In this document: in pieces, positions 7,992 through 15,355 of the stretch | Numbering within the stretch: position 1 is the stretch's first letter | Layout of the letters: every line of letters begins with the position of its first letter | Source of the DNA: Clostridium_AM sp900759715 | GTDB taxonomy: Bacteria; Bacillota; Clostridia; Clostridiales; Clostridiaceae | DNA: 64,000 bases | Assembly: GCA_900759715.1 (NCBI GenBank) | Contig: CAAEXF010000087.1 | Coordinates: forward strand, 11,082-75,081 | Direction: 5' to 3' | Program-made: the position numbers and the translations under genes | The notes under the pieces: model-generated | What the model was told of the DNA's origin: nothing | The model's database searches: none | Seen by the model: the letters and a program-made list of their open reading frames with translations, nothing else

Positions 7992-10598
7992 ATGAGAGTT
8001 ACAAATAAAGAAGAACTTCTTCAAAAAATTAAAGAAGTTAGAGAAGCACAGAAAGTTTTTGCTACATATTCTCAAGAAACTGTAGATGAAATTTTCAGGC
8101 AAGCAGCTATAGCTGCCAATAATGCACGAGTTCATCTTGCTAAAATGGCTACAGAAGAAACAGGCATGGGTATTGTGGAGGATAAAGTTATTAAGAATCA
8201 CTTTGCCGCTGAGTATATTTATAATAAATATAAAGATGAAAAGACTTGTGGAATAATTGAAAGAGACCCTTCCTTTGGAATTATCAAGATAGCGGAACCC
8301 TTTGGAGTGATTGCAGCTGTTATACCTACAACTAATCCAACATCTACAGCAATTTTCAAGTCACTTATTGCATTAAAAACTCGTAATGGAATTATATTCG
8401 CTCCGCATCCTAGAGCAAAGAAAAGCACTATAGAAGCCGCAAGAATTATACTTGACGCCGCTATAAAAGCAGGAGCTCCTGCTGGAATAATCGGTTGGAT
8501 AGATGAGCCAAATGTGGATCTCACTCAATTGCTTATGGGAGAATCAGATATAGTTTTGGCTACTGGTGGACCTGGCATGGTTAAAGCGGCATATTCCTCA
8601 GGTAAGCCAGCTATAGGCGTAGGATCAGGAAACACACCAGCAGTTATTGATGAAACTGCTCATATAAAAATGGCTGTAAGTTCAATAATACTTTCAAAAA
8701 CCTTTGATAATGGGGTAATATGTGCTTCAGAACAATCTGTAATAGTAGTTGAAAAAGTTTATGATGAAGTAAAATCAGAATTTGAAGAGAGAGGGGCTTA
8801 CTTCTTAAATGAAGAAGAAAGAGATAAAATAAGAAGAACCATAGTAAAGGAAAATGGAGCTCTCAACGCAGATATAGTAGGTCAGGATGCAAGAAGGATT
8901 GCCGCTATGGCTGGAATTCAGGTACCTGATTCTGTAAAGGTACTTATTGGTGAAGTAGAGTCTGTAGAATTTGAAGAACCTTTCTCACATGAAAAATTAT
9001 CTCCAGTATTGGGCATGTATAAGGTAAAAGATTTTACAGAAGCTCTACATAAGGCAGCAAGGCTTATTGAACTTGGTGGTTTTGGTCACACATCAGTACT
9101 CTATACGGATCAGACTAAATGTAAAGATAGAATTGAAAAGTTCGGTGCAGTTATGAAAACTGGAAGAACCATTATTAATATGCCTTCTTCCCAGGGGGCT
9201 ATAGGTGATATATACAATTTTAGACTTGCGCCATCCTTGACATTGGGGTGCGGCTCTTGGGGAGGAAATTCTGTATCAGAGAATGTAGGAGTAAAACATC
9301 TAGTAAATGTAAAACACGTGGCGGAGAGAAGGGAGAATATGCTGTGGTTCAGAGTACCTGAAAAAATCTACTTTAAGTATGGATGTATGGGAGTTGCTCT
9401 TGAAGAGCTTAGGGATATGAACAAAAAGAGAGCTTTTATAGTTACAGATAGAGTTCTATATGATTTAGGTTTTGTAAATCATGTAGTAAGTATCCTTGAA
9501 CATACAGGTATAGACTGTAGAGTGTTTTCTGATGTAGAGCCGGATCCTACCTTGGCAACTGCCCGCAAAGGTGCTGCTGAAATGAACAACTTTAACCCTG
9601 ATGTCATAATAGCTTTAGGTGGAGGTTCTCCAATGGATGCAGCAAAAATCATGTGGGTGCTTTATGAACATCCTGATGTAAGATTTGAAGACCTTGCTAT
9701 GAGATTTATGGATATAAGAAAAAGAGTATACAGATTCCCTGATCTCGGCAGGAAAGCTATGATGGTTGCTATTCCAACCTCAGCAGGAACAGGATCTGAG
9801 GTAACTCCTTTTGCAGTTATTACAGATGAGATAACGGGAGTAAAATATCCTCTAGCAGACTATGAGTTAACTCCAGATATAGCTATAATTGATGCGGAGC
9901 TTATGATGAATATGCCAAAAGGTCTTACTGCAGCCTCAGGTATAGATGCTCTTACTCATGCTATTGAGGCTATAGTGTCTGTATTGGCTTCAGAATACAC
10001 AAATGGCTTGGATTTAGAAGCTATCCGACTTATATTTAAGTATCTACCTTTATCTTATGCAGAGGGTGCAAATAACGTAAAAGCAAGAGAAAAAATGGCT
10101 CATGCAGCTACCATGGCGGGTATGGCTTTTGCTAATGCTTTCCTCGGTGTATGCCATTCAATGGCTCATAAGCTAGGTGCTATGCATCACATACCTCACG
10201 GTATAGCAAATGCACTGCTTATTAATGAAACAATTAAGTTCAATGCGGTTGATAATCCAAGAAAGCAAACAGCTTTTCCTCAATATAAGTATCCTAATGT
10301 AAGATGGAGATATTCAAGAATTGCTGACTATCTCAATCTAGGTGGAAATACTGAAGATGAAAAAATAGAGCTTTTGATAAATGCGATAGATGAATTGAAA
10401 TCTAAAATCAATATACCAAAAACCATAGAGGAAGCAGGAGTAACTAGTCAGCGCTTTTATGCAACTCTTGATGTGATGAGTGAGCAGGCTTTTGATGACC
10501 AATGCACTGGTGCAAATCCAAGATATCCTCTAATTGGTGAGATAAAACAAATGTATATAAATGCCTTTGAGGGAACTACTAATGAAAATAATCAGTAA
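7992..10598 (+). CDS. adhE: bifunctional aldehyde-alcohol dehydrogenase
   Basis: 868 residues, full length for AdhE. The N-terminal half (about 1-440) is a CoA-acylating aldehyde dehydrogenase with its catalytic cysteine in DNGVICASEQS (about residue 240). The C-terminal half (about 455-868) is an iron-dependent alcohol dehydrogenase with GGGSPMDAAK (NAD binding) and HSMAHKLGAMHHIPHG (metal ligands). It converts acetyl-CoA or butyryl-CoA through the aldehyde to the alcohol with two NADH, the main route to ethanol or butanol in fermenting clostridia. AAAAGGAGGAG lies before the ATG. It is a single-gene unit; I saw no convincing Rex box upstream. A very long perfect hairpin follows it. Confidence 0.97.
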   Translation: MRVTNKEELLQKIKEVREAQKVFATYSQETVDEIFRQAAIAANNARVHLAKMATEETGMGIVEDKVIKNHFAAEYIYNKYKDEKTCGIIERDPSFGIIKIAEPFGVIAAVIPTTNPTSTAIFKSLIALKTRNGIIFAPHPRAKKSTIEAARIILDAAIKAGAPAGIIGWIDEPNVDLTQLLMGESDIVLATGGPGMVKAAYSSGKPAIGVGSGNTPAVIDETAHIKMAVSSIILSKTFDNGVICASEQSVIVVEKVYDEVKSEFEERGAYFLNEEERDKIRRTIVKENGALNADIVGQDARRIAAMAGIQVPDSVKVLIGEVESVEFEEPFSHEKLSPVLGMYKVKDFTEALHKAARLIELGGFGHTSVLYTDQTKCKDRIEKFGAVMKTGRTIINMPSSQGAIGDIYNFRLAPSLTLGCGSWGGNSVSENVGVKHLVNVKHVAERRENMLWFRVPEKIYFKYGCMGVALEELRDMNKKRAFIVTDRVLYDLGFVNHVVSILEHTGIDCRVFSDVEPDPTLATARKGAAEMNNFNPDVIIALGGGSPMDAAKIMWVLYEHPDVRFEDLAMRFMDIRKRVYRFPDLGRKAMMVAIPTSAGTGSEVTPFAVITDEITGVKYPLADYELTPDIAIIDAELMMNMPKGLTAASGIDALTHAIEAIVSVLASEYTNGLDLEAIRLIFKYLPLSYAEGANNVKAREKMAHAATMAGMAFANAFLGVCHSMAHKLGAMHHIPHGIANALLINETIKFNAVDNPRKQTAFPQYKYPNVRWRYSRIADYLNLGGNTEDEKIELLINAIDELKSKINIPKTIEEAGVTSQRFYATLDVMSEQAFDDQCTGANPRYPLIGEIKQMYINAFEGTTNENNQ

Positions 10599-10611
10599 AT
10601 GTAAACTTTAT

Positions 10612-10685
10612 TAACATTGAATATATAAAAATAGTGACACAGAGCTATTAAAATCTGTGTCACTATTTTTATATATTCAATGTTA
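10612..10685 (+). terminator. 32-bp perfect inverted repeat after adhE
   Basis: Arms 10612-10643 and 10654-10685 are perfectly complementary over 32 bp with a 10-nt loop. A run of five T lies inside the right arm. It probably ends adhE transcription and may shield the mRNA 3' end, but it is much longer than a usual intrinsic terminator. Confidence 0.7.
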
Positions 10686-10693
10686 TATTATTA

Positions 10694-10722
10694 TTTACAT
10701 AATAGAAAGAATAACCTATACT
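10694..10722 (+). promoter_or_regulatory. promoter of the BusR-like regulator gene
   Basis: TTTACA at 10694-10699, a 17-bp spacer, then TATACT at 10717-10722. A start near 10729 gives a leader of about 74 nt that contains the hairpin at 10764-10794. Confidence 0.6.
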
Positions 10723-10763
10723 ATTTATGGATTTAATTAATTCAACATATTGGAAGGGGGGAA

Positions 10764-10794
10764 TTGTTTTAAGATGAAGTACATCTTAAAACAA
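10764..10794 (+). promoter_or_regulatory. perfect dyad between ribosome site and start codon
   Basis: TTGTTTTAAGATG (10764-10776) and CATCTTAAAACAA (10782-10794) are perfectly complementary over 13 bp with a 5-nt loop. The only ribosome site (GGAAGGGGGG, 10752-10761) lies 41 nt before the ATG at 10803. Folding the hairpin would leave 2 nt before and 8 nt after it, about 10 nt in all, a normal spacing. It could therefore act as an RNA element, as an operator for autoregulation, or as the start of a 15-codon leader peptide (ATG 10774). Confidence 0.6.
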
Positions 10795-10802
10795 AATTTA
10801 AA

Positions 10803-11435
10803 ATGTCAGAAGAATACGTGACGAAACCTGTATATCAAAAGATTGCAATTGATATAGCAAATAGAATAGTAGGTGGAGATTTTTCTATAGGTGATAAACT
10901 TTATGGAAGGTCATCTCTTGCAAGTCATTATAACGTCTCACCGGAAACTATTAGAAGAGCAATCATTCTTTTGAATGAAATGGATATAGTAGAAGTAACA
11001 AAAGGCAGTGGAATTACTGTTAAATCCGTAGATAACTGTTTAAGGTTTATAGATAAATTTAAAGATATAGGCTCTGTGAATTCCTTAAGAAAAGAAGTAT
11101 TAGATTTGCTAGAGGAGAAAAATGTATTAGAAAGAAAAATAGAAGGAGTAATTAAAGAACTTATAGATTATTCAAATAGATTTGCCAGTACTAATCCTTT
11201 TGTACCTTTTGAGTTTGAAATAGATAAAGGGCTCAATATTATTGGAAAGACTATATCGGAAAGTAAGTTTTGGCAAAATACAAGTGCTACCATAATAGGT
11301 ATAAGACGGGAAGGGAATTTGATACTTTCTCCAGGACCTCATGCTATATTTGAAGAAGGTGATATCTTCATAGCAATAGGTGATGAAGATAGTTATTATA
11401 GAATTAAAAGGTTTCTTTATGAAGAGAATAAATAA
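10803..11435 (+). CDS. GntR-type regulator with RCK_C domain (BusR-like, probable c-di-AMP sensor)
   Basis: 210 residues. An N-terminal GntR winged helix (about 8-75; GDKLYGRSSLASHYNVSPET then IRRAIILLNEMDIV) is joined by a coiled coil (about 95-125) to a C-terminal RCK_C/TrkA-C domain (about 130-207; PFEFEIDKGLNIIGKTI, PGPHAIFEEGDIFIAIGDED). The same architecture defines BusR of lactic acid bacteria, which binds c-di-AMP through RCK_C and represses an osmolyte transporter. A role in potassium or osmolyte control under c-di-AMP is therefore likely but inferred. No transporter is adjacent; a KimA-like importer lies at 41922. See 10764-10794 for its unusual leader. Confidence 0.8.
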   Translation: MSEEYVTKPVYQKIAIDIANRIVGGDFSIGDKLYGRSSLASHYNVSPETIRRAIILLNEMDIVEVTKGSGITVKSVDNCLRFIDKFKDIGSVNSLRKEVLDLLEEKNVLERKIEGVIKELIDYSNRFASTNPFVPFEFEIDKGLNIIGKTISESKFWQNTSATIIGIRREGNLILSPGPHAIFEEGDIFIAIGDEDSYYRIKRFLYEENK

Positions 11436-11452
11436 TTGAATTCAACATAAGT

Positions 11453-11497
11453 AACATCCGTAGATTTATCTAAATGAAATCCACGGATGTTCTTTTT
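11453..11497. terminator. terminator between convergent genes
   Basis: AACATCCGT-GATTT (11453-11467) pairs with AAATC-ACGGATGTT (11477-11491), one mismatch, followed by a T run on the plus strand. It may serve both flanking genes. Confidence 0.75.
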
Positions 11498-11518
11498 CTG
11501 CATATATATAACTATTCT

Positions 11519-12199
11519 CTATTTAAAGTGTTTATCGTAGTAACTATCATCATAATTTCTTTCTCTAAAAGGACAAGTATTAGCAGTACACATATAGCAA
11601 TTTTTATAATCAGTTTCATTGTGAAAATAAATTCCAGAGTAGGTTTTTTCGGGAGACATAAAGAAATTGCTATCAAGTACAACTCCTGTAGAGCTAACTT
11701 TATCTCCTAAGATACTAAAAATGTTTTTTTGCTCTTTAATATCCCAATCTACAGTGGAACCTGGATTTACTCTTGCTAAATTTCCTGTATTAAAGTTTTT
11801 TTCTATGTAATTTTTAAGTAGGATATGACATTGAATTAAAATTTCTTGGGTTATAAACTCAGCAACCTTTCTTTCAAATTTATTATTATTAGAATCACAC
11901 CAATGTTTGAGCTCAGTACCACAAGTAACTATATAGGGAAAAGCTCTGTTTTCCGAACTCAAGTTTATACTAATAACTCTACTATTAAGTTTTATTTCAT
12001 CTAATACTACAAAGTTATCTCCTCTTTCACATATAAAACATTCCTTAAAAACAGCTTTAGGAACTGCTATCTTTTCAGCTTCCTTTGCCAAACTTTCTAT
12101 GATTCTAATATTCCTATCATGAGAAAGATTTAATTTTTTTGATATTTCATAAGGATTTATAGAAAAATTAAAATCTTTAATTAGTATACAGTTATTCAT
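11519..12199 (-). CDS. vitamin B12-dependent methionine synthase activation-domain protein
   Basis: 226 residues resembling a free-standing MetH activation domain. Signature parts are RVNPGSTVDWDIKEQKNIF, a following STGVVLDSNFFMSPEKTYSG, and a C-terminal cysteine cluster NCYMCTANTCPFRER. In MetH this domain binds S-adenosylmethionine and helps re-methylate oxidised cobalamin. Stand-alone forms in clostridia are thought to serve cobalamin methyltransferases; no such partner is next to it. The ATG at 12199 is preferred because GGGGG lies about 10 nt upstream; the ATG at 12214 has no ribosome site. Confidence 0.75.
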   Translation of the reverse strand: MNNCILIKDFNFSINPYEISKKLNLSHDRNIRIIESLAKEAEKIAVPKAVFKECFICERGDNFVVLDEIKLNSRVISINLSSENRAFPYIVTCGTELKHWCDSNNNKFERKVAEFITQEILIQCHILLKNYIEKNFNTGNLARVNPGSTVDWDIKEQKNIFSILGDKVSSTGVVLDSNFFMSPEKTYSGIYFHNETDYKNCYMCTANTCPFRERNYDDSYYDKHFK

Positions 12200-12379
12200 T
12201 TCCACATCCCCCATTTAAACTATTTGCTATAAATAATTTTAAAACTTTTGGTAATGACTGTAAACCCAATTTTTAATAAAAGAAAATGCAGAGCTTAAGC
12301 TTTTGTGATAAAATATATCCCAAGATAAAAATAAGATATAATATTGTACATGAAATGTTAACTAGAAGGACGGGATGTA

Positions 12380-13414
12380 ATGAATTTGATAGAAATTGTT
12401 AAAGCTTTACCTAAAACAGAATTGCATTGTCATTTAGATGGCAGCATAAGGACAGAAACTATACTTGATATTGCTGAAAAAGAAAATATTGAAATTCCAA
12501 CAAAAGAATTATTAGAGTTTGAAAAATGTGTGAAAATCCTTGGAGATTGTAATTCATTAAAAGAGTACTTGGATAAATTTGATTTACCAATAAAAGTTAT
12601 GCAAAAGCATGAACATATATATAGAATAACTTGTGAATTGTTAGAAGATCTTTCAAAACAAAATGTGAGATATATAGAAATAAGATTTGCACCATTTTTT
12701 CACACAAAACAAGGGATGTCAGCAGAAGAGGTTATAGAGACAATTCTAAAGGGAATGAAAGATAGCAAGAAAAAGTATGGAATAATGTCCAATTTAATAG
12801 TATGTGCCATGAGACATGAGGGCAGTGAAACAAGTAAGCGATTAGTAGAAATATCCAAAAGATATCTTAATAAGGGGATAGTTGCAGTAGACCTAGCAGG
12901 CAATGAACATGATTTTCCACCAGAACTTCATAAAGAAGCTTTTGATTTAGCTAATAGTTATGGATTTCACTGTACTATACATGCAGGTGAAACCGGTATA
13001 CATGAGAACATAATAAAATCTATTGAGTTGCTGCATGCAGAAAGAATTGGTCATGGTGTATATGCATTTAAGAATGAAAATACAGTTAAATATCTAAAGG
13101 ACAATAAGATTCCTTTGGAGGTTTGCATAACCAGTAATGTAAACACAAAGGCTGTTAAGTCTTACAATGAACACCCAGTAAAGAACTATTTGAATGAAGG
13201 ATTAGTTGTAACAATAAATACAGATAATATTACTGTTTCAAATGTATCTATAATTGACGAATATAATTATTTAATAAAAGAGCAGGGATTTACGCTGCAG
13301 GATATATTAAAGGTAATAAAAAATGGAATAGAAGCTTCTTTTGCTTCTAGGGAAGAAAAAATTATTTTAATAAAAGAATATGAGGATGCTTTACGAAAAC
13401 TTAAACTTGTCTAG
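12380..13414 (+). CDS. add: adenosine deaminase
   Basis: 344 residues, usual for the family. It hydrolyses adenosine to inosine and ammonia in the cytoplasm for purine salvage. Zinc and active-site motifs are in place: PKTELHCHLDGSIR near the N-terminus (HxH), HAGET near 205 with the general-base Glu, RIGHGV near 230, CITSNVNT near 250 and the metal-binding Asp in TINTDN near 280. It is a single gene with ribosome site AGAAGGACGGG and a strong terminator. Confidence 0.95.
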   Translation: MNLIEIVKALPKTELHCHLDGSIRTETILDIAEKENIEIPTKELLEFEKCVKILGDCNSLKEYLDKFDLPIKVMQKHEHIYRITCELLEDLSKQNVRYIEIRFAPFFHTKQGMSAEEVIETILKGMKDSKKKYGIMSNLIVCAMRHEGSETSKRLVEISKRYLNKGIVAVDLAGNEHDFPPELHKEAFDLANSYGFHCTIHAGETGIHENIIKSIELLHAERIGHGVYAFKNENTVKYLKDNKIPLEVCITSNVNTKAVKSYNEHPVKNYLNEGLVVTINTDNITVSNVSIIDEYNYLIKEQGFTLQDILKVIKNGIEASFASREEKIILIKEYEDALRKLKLV

Positions 13415-13424
13415 GCATCGGACA

Positions 13425-13469
13425 AAAACTGTTGATGGTATTATAAAATAAAATATCATCAACAGTTTT
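13425..13469 (+). terminator. terminator of add
   Basis: AAAACTGTTGATG pairs with a downstream arm CATC-AACAGTTTT, then T-rich sequence. Confidence 0.85.
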
Positions 13470-13548
13470 ATTTATATGAAAAGAAAATCTTTGCTTAAAA
13501 ACAAAACATTAATTTGAATATATATAAGTATATTATATTATAAGTAAT

Positions 13549-13600
13549 TTTGTTAAAGTAATATATTACTTTAACAAAGAATAAAAAAGCACCATATAAT
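13549..13600 (+). promoter_or_regulatory. 30-bp perfect palindrome overlapping the yitT promoter
   Basis: Bases 13549-13578 form a perfect 30-bp palindrome without spacer (half-site TTTGTTAAAGTAATA). Its right end contains TTAACA (13571-13576), a likely -35, followed after 18 bp by TATAAT at 13595-13600. A protein bound to the dyad would cover the -35, as expected for a repressor. The cognate regulator is unknown. Confidence 0.65.
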
Positions 13601-13628
13601 ATTAATGAGTAAGTAAGGGAGGTAATAT

Positions 13629-14486
13629 ATGACAGAAAAGCATAATAAGCATTTTAAATTAATAAGTAGAATTTTTTTTATGATGTTAGGAGCTACTTTA
13701 GTGTCAATTGGCTTGGAAGTGTTTCTCATACCTAATAATATAATAGATGGAGGAATAACGGGTATCTCGATTATTTTAAACTATTTGACCAAAATTCCTC
13801 TAGGAGTATATATTTTCATATTGAATGCCCCTTTCTTGTTAATAGGATACAAACAAATCGGAAAAACATTTGCACTTTCTACATTATTTTCAGTAACTAT
13901 GTTATCAATTGGAGTAACAGTTTTTCAACCTATAGACAGGATAACTCAAGATGTATTATTAGCCTCTGTTTTTGGAGGTATAATAGTAGGAGCTGGTGTT
14001 GGGTTGATAATACGAAATGGTGGGTCATTAGATGGAACAGAAATTGTAGCTATTATAATGGATAAAAGCTCATCATTTTCCATTGGAGAAATAGTAATGT
14101 CTTTCAACTTATTTATACTAAGTAGTGCGGGATTTGTTTTTGGATGGGACAGAGCTATGTATTCATTAATAGCATACTTTATTGCATTTAAGGTTATTGA
14201 TATTACTGTTGAAGGGTTAGATGAATCAAAGGCTGTTTTTATTGTATCAGAAAAATATACTGATATAACTGAGGCTATAATGGCCAGGCTTGGAAGAGGT
14301 GTCACTTTGCTTAAAGGTAAAGGAGCATATATGGGCAGGCCGACAAATGTAATATATGTTGTAGTAACACGTCTAGAGATATCAAAATTGAAATCAATTG
14401 TGCATGGCTTTGATGAAAATGCTCTTGTTACTATTGGGAGTGTAGAAGTATCAGGAAAAATACACAGAAAGCGAGCTATCCATTAA
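13629..14486 (+). CDS. YitT family membrane protein
   Basis: 285 residues. The N-terminal 200 are five or so membrane helices typical of YitT/DUF161 (FLIPNNIIDGGITGISIIL near 33, GLIIRNGGSLDGTEIVAI near 130). The C-terminal 80 form a soluble DUF2179 domain ending KIHRKRAIH. Members are widespread in Firmicutes and have no settled function. AGGGAGG precedes the ATG. It is a single gene under the palindrome-bearing promoter. Confidence 0.9.
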   Translation: MTEKHNKHFKLISRIFFMMLGATLVSIGLEVFLIPNNIIDGGITGISIILNYLTKIPLGVYIFILNAPFLLIGYKQIGKTFALSTLFSVTMLSIGVTVFQPIDRITQDVLLASVFGGIIVGAGVGLIIRNGGSLDGTEIVAIIMDKSSSFSIGEIVMSFNLFILSSAGFVFGWDRAMYSLIAYFIAFKVIDITVEGLDESKAVFIVSEKYTDITEAIMARLGRGVTLLKGKGAYMGRPTNVIYVVVTRLEISKLKSIVHGFDENALVTIGSVEVSGKIHRKRAIH

Positions 14487-14499
14487 AGAAAAGCACAAT

Positions 14500-14562
14500 A
14501 TAGGAAAGGGAATATAAATAAATTTTATTTTATTAGTATATTTACATCCCCTTTTCTATATA
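14500..14562 (+). terminator. possible terminator after yitT
   Basis: TATAGGAAAGGG can pair with CCCTTTTCTATA around a long AT-rich loop; it is weaker than the other terminators. Confidence 0.35.
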
Positions 14563-14716
14563 AATTTAAATCTATATAATAACTATTAAAGTTTAACTAA
14601 TTAATTATGATAAAAGCTGGCTAACATAATTTAATTCTATTACTAAATATTTAAAAATAGTACATTATATGCTAATATTTATACATAAGAATATATAATG
14701 AACTGAGGGGATAGAA

Positions 14717-14989
14717 ATGCTTAAAAACTATATGGAGGATGTTGTTGATCATCTAATACCAAATATTTTAAATCGATGCAACAATATATGTAAATGTGAA
14801 TTGTGTGTTGAAGATATAAAGGCTGTGACATTAAATAATTTAAAGCCTATGTATATTGTAACTGAGAAAGGAAATATATATGCTAAAATCAACGAACTTA
14901 AAGCACAGTTTATGACCGATGCAATTACAGAATTAGTGAGAGCAATAGAAATAGTTTCAAAAAATCCAAGACATAATGTAGAAGACTAA
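14717..14989 (+). CDS. ComFB family protein
   Basis: 90 residues matching the late-competence ComFB family: LKNYMEDVVDHLIPNIL at the start, a cysteine cluster CNNICKCELC near 22-31 that probably holds zinc, VEDIKAVTLNNLKPMYIVTEKG, and a helical C-terminus. Recent work on ComFB proteins points to cyclic-dinucleotide binding, so a signalling role is plausible here. AGGGGAT precedes the ATG. The gene stands alone, with a hairpin at 15042 and then a palindrome-rich gap. Confidence 0.85.
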   Translation: MLKNYMEDVVDHLIPNILNRCNNICKCELCVEDIKAVTLNNLKPMYIVTEKGNIYAKINELKAQFMTDAITELVRAIEIVSKNPRHNVED

Positions 14990-15041
14990 AAGTTCAAAAA
15001 TTAATTTATTTAATTATTATGTACTGGATAAGAATTATCCA

Positions 15042-15076
15042 AGATTCAGATAAGTTGCAGATCCAAATCTGAATCT
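15042..15076 (+). terminator. hairpin after the ComFB gene
   Basis: AGATTCAGAT and ATCTGAATCT pair perfectly over 10 bp. The T run is poor, so the terminator role is uncertain. Confidence 0.45.
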
Positions 15077-15116
15077 AAGAAATTCTTTATAAAATAAAAA
15101 CTTAGTGTGTTCATTT

Positions 15117-15310
15117 ATATATTAAGCATTTTTTGTGCCAACTGTAAAAGTGGCATTTTAGGTTAAGTTATCTATTCGTATTTATCATAATGATAAACAG
15201 AATTTATTGAAATTGATAGTGTGTTCTATAATATATTATTAAAGTAATAATTTATGCTATTTATCAAAGTGATAAATTTTTATCACTTTGATAAATAGCT
15301 TTAAAGCATC
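15117..15310. repeat. palindrome-rich cassette A (downstream of the GH18 gene)
   Basis: The 366-bp gap between two convergent genes holds no protein gene. It opens with ATTAAGCATTTTTT-TGCCAA, has TTTATCATAATGATAAA at 15181-15197, and a perfect 21-bp inverted repeat (arms 15256-15276 and 15279-15299). Each arm contains a TTATCA-N3-TGATAA dyad. The order of parts resembles cassette B (17516-17727) on the other side of the gene, so the two look like diverged direct copies. Confidence 0.6.
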
Positions 15311-15355
15311 AAATAAAGTGAAGCGTAGAATCAGCTATTCACTCGAATAAAATCA

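Noticed and set aside
13549..13578. yitT palindrome as a Rex site
   Set aside because: TTGTTAA and TTAACAA are 14 bp apart, far from the Rex consensus.
15181..15299. TTATCA-N3-TGATAA dyads as Fur boxes
   Set aside because: The hexamers are similar to GATAAT, but the order and spacing are inverted relative to the Fur 7-1-7 arrangement; the overlap in array form looks incidental.
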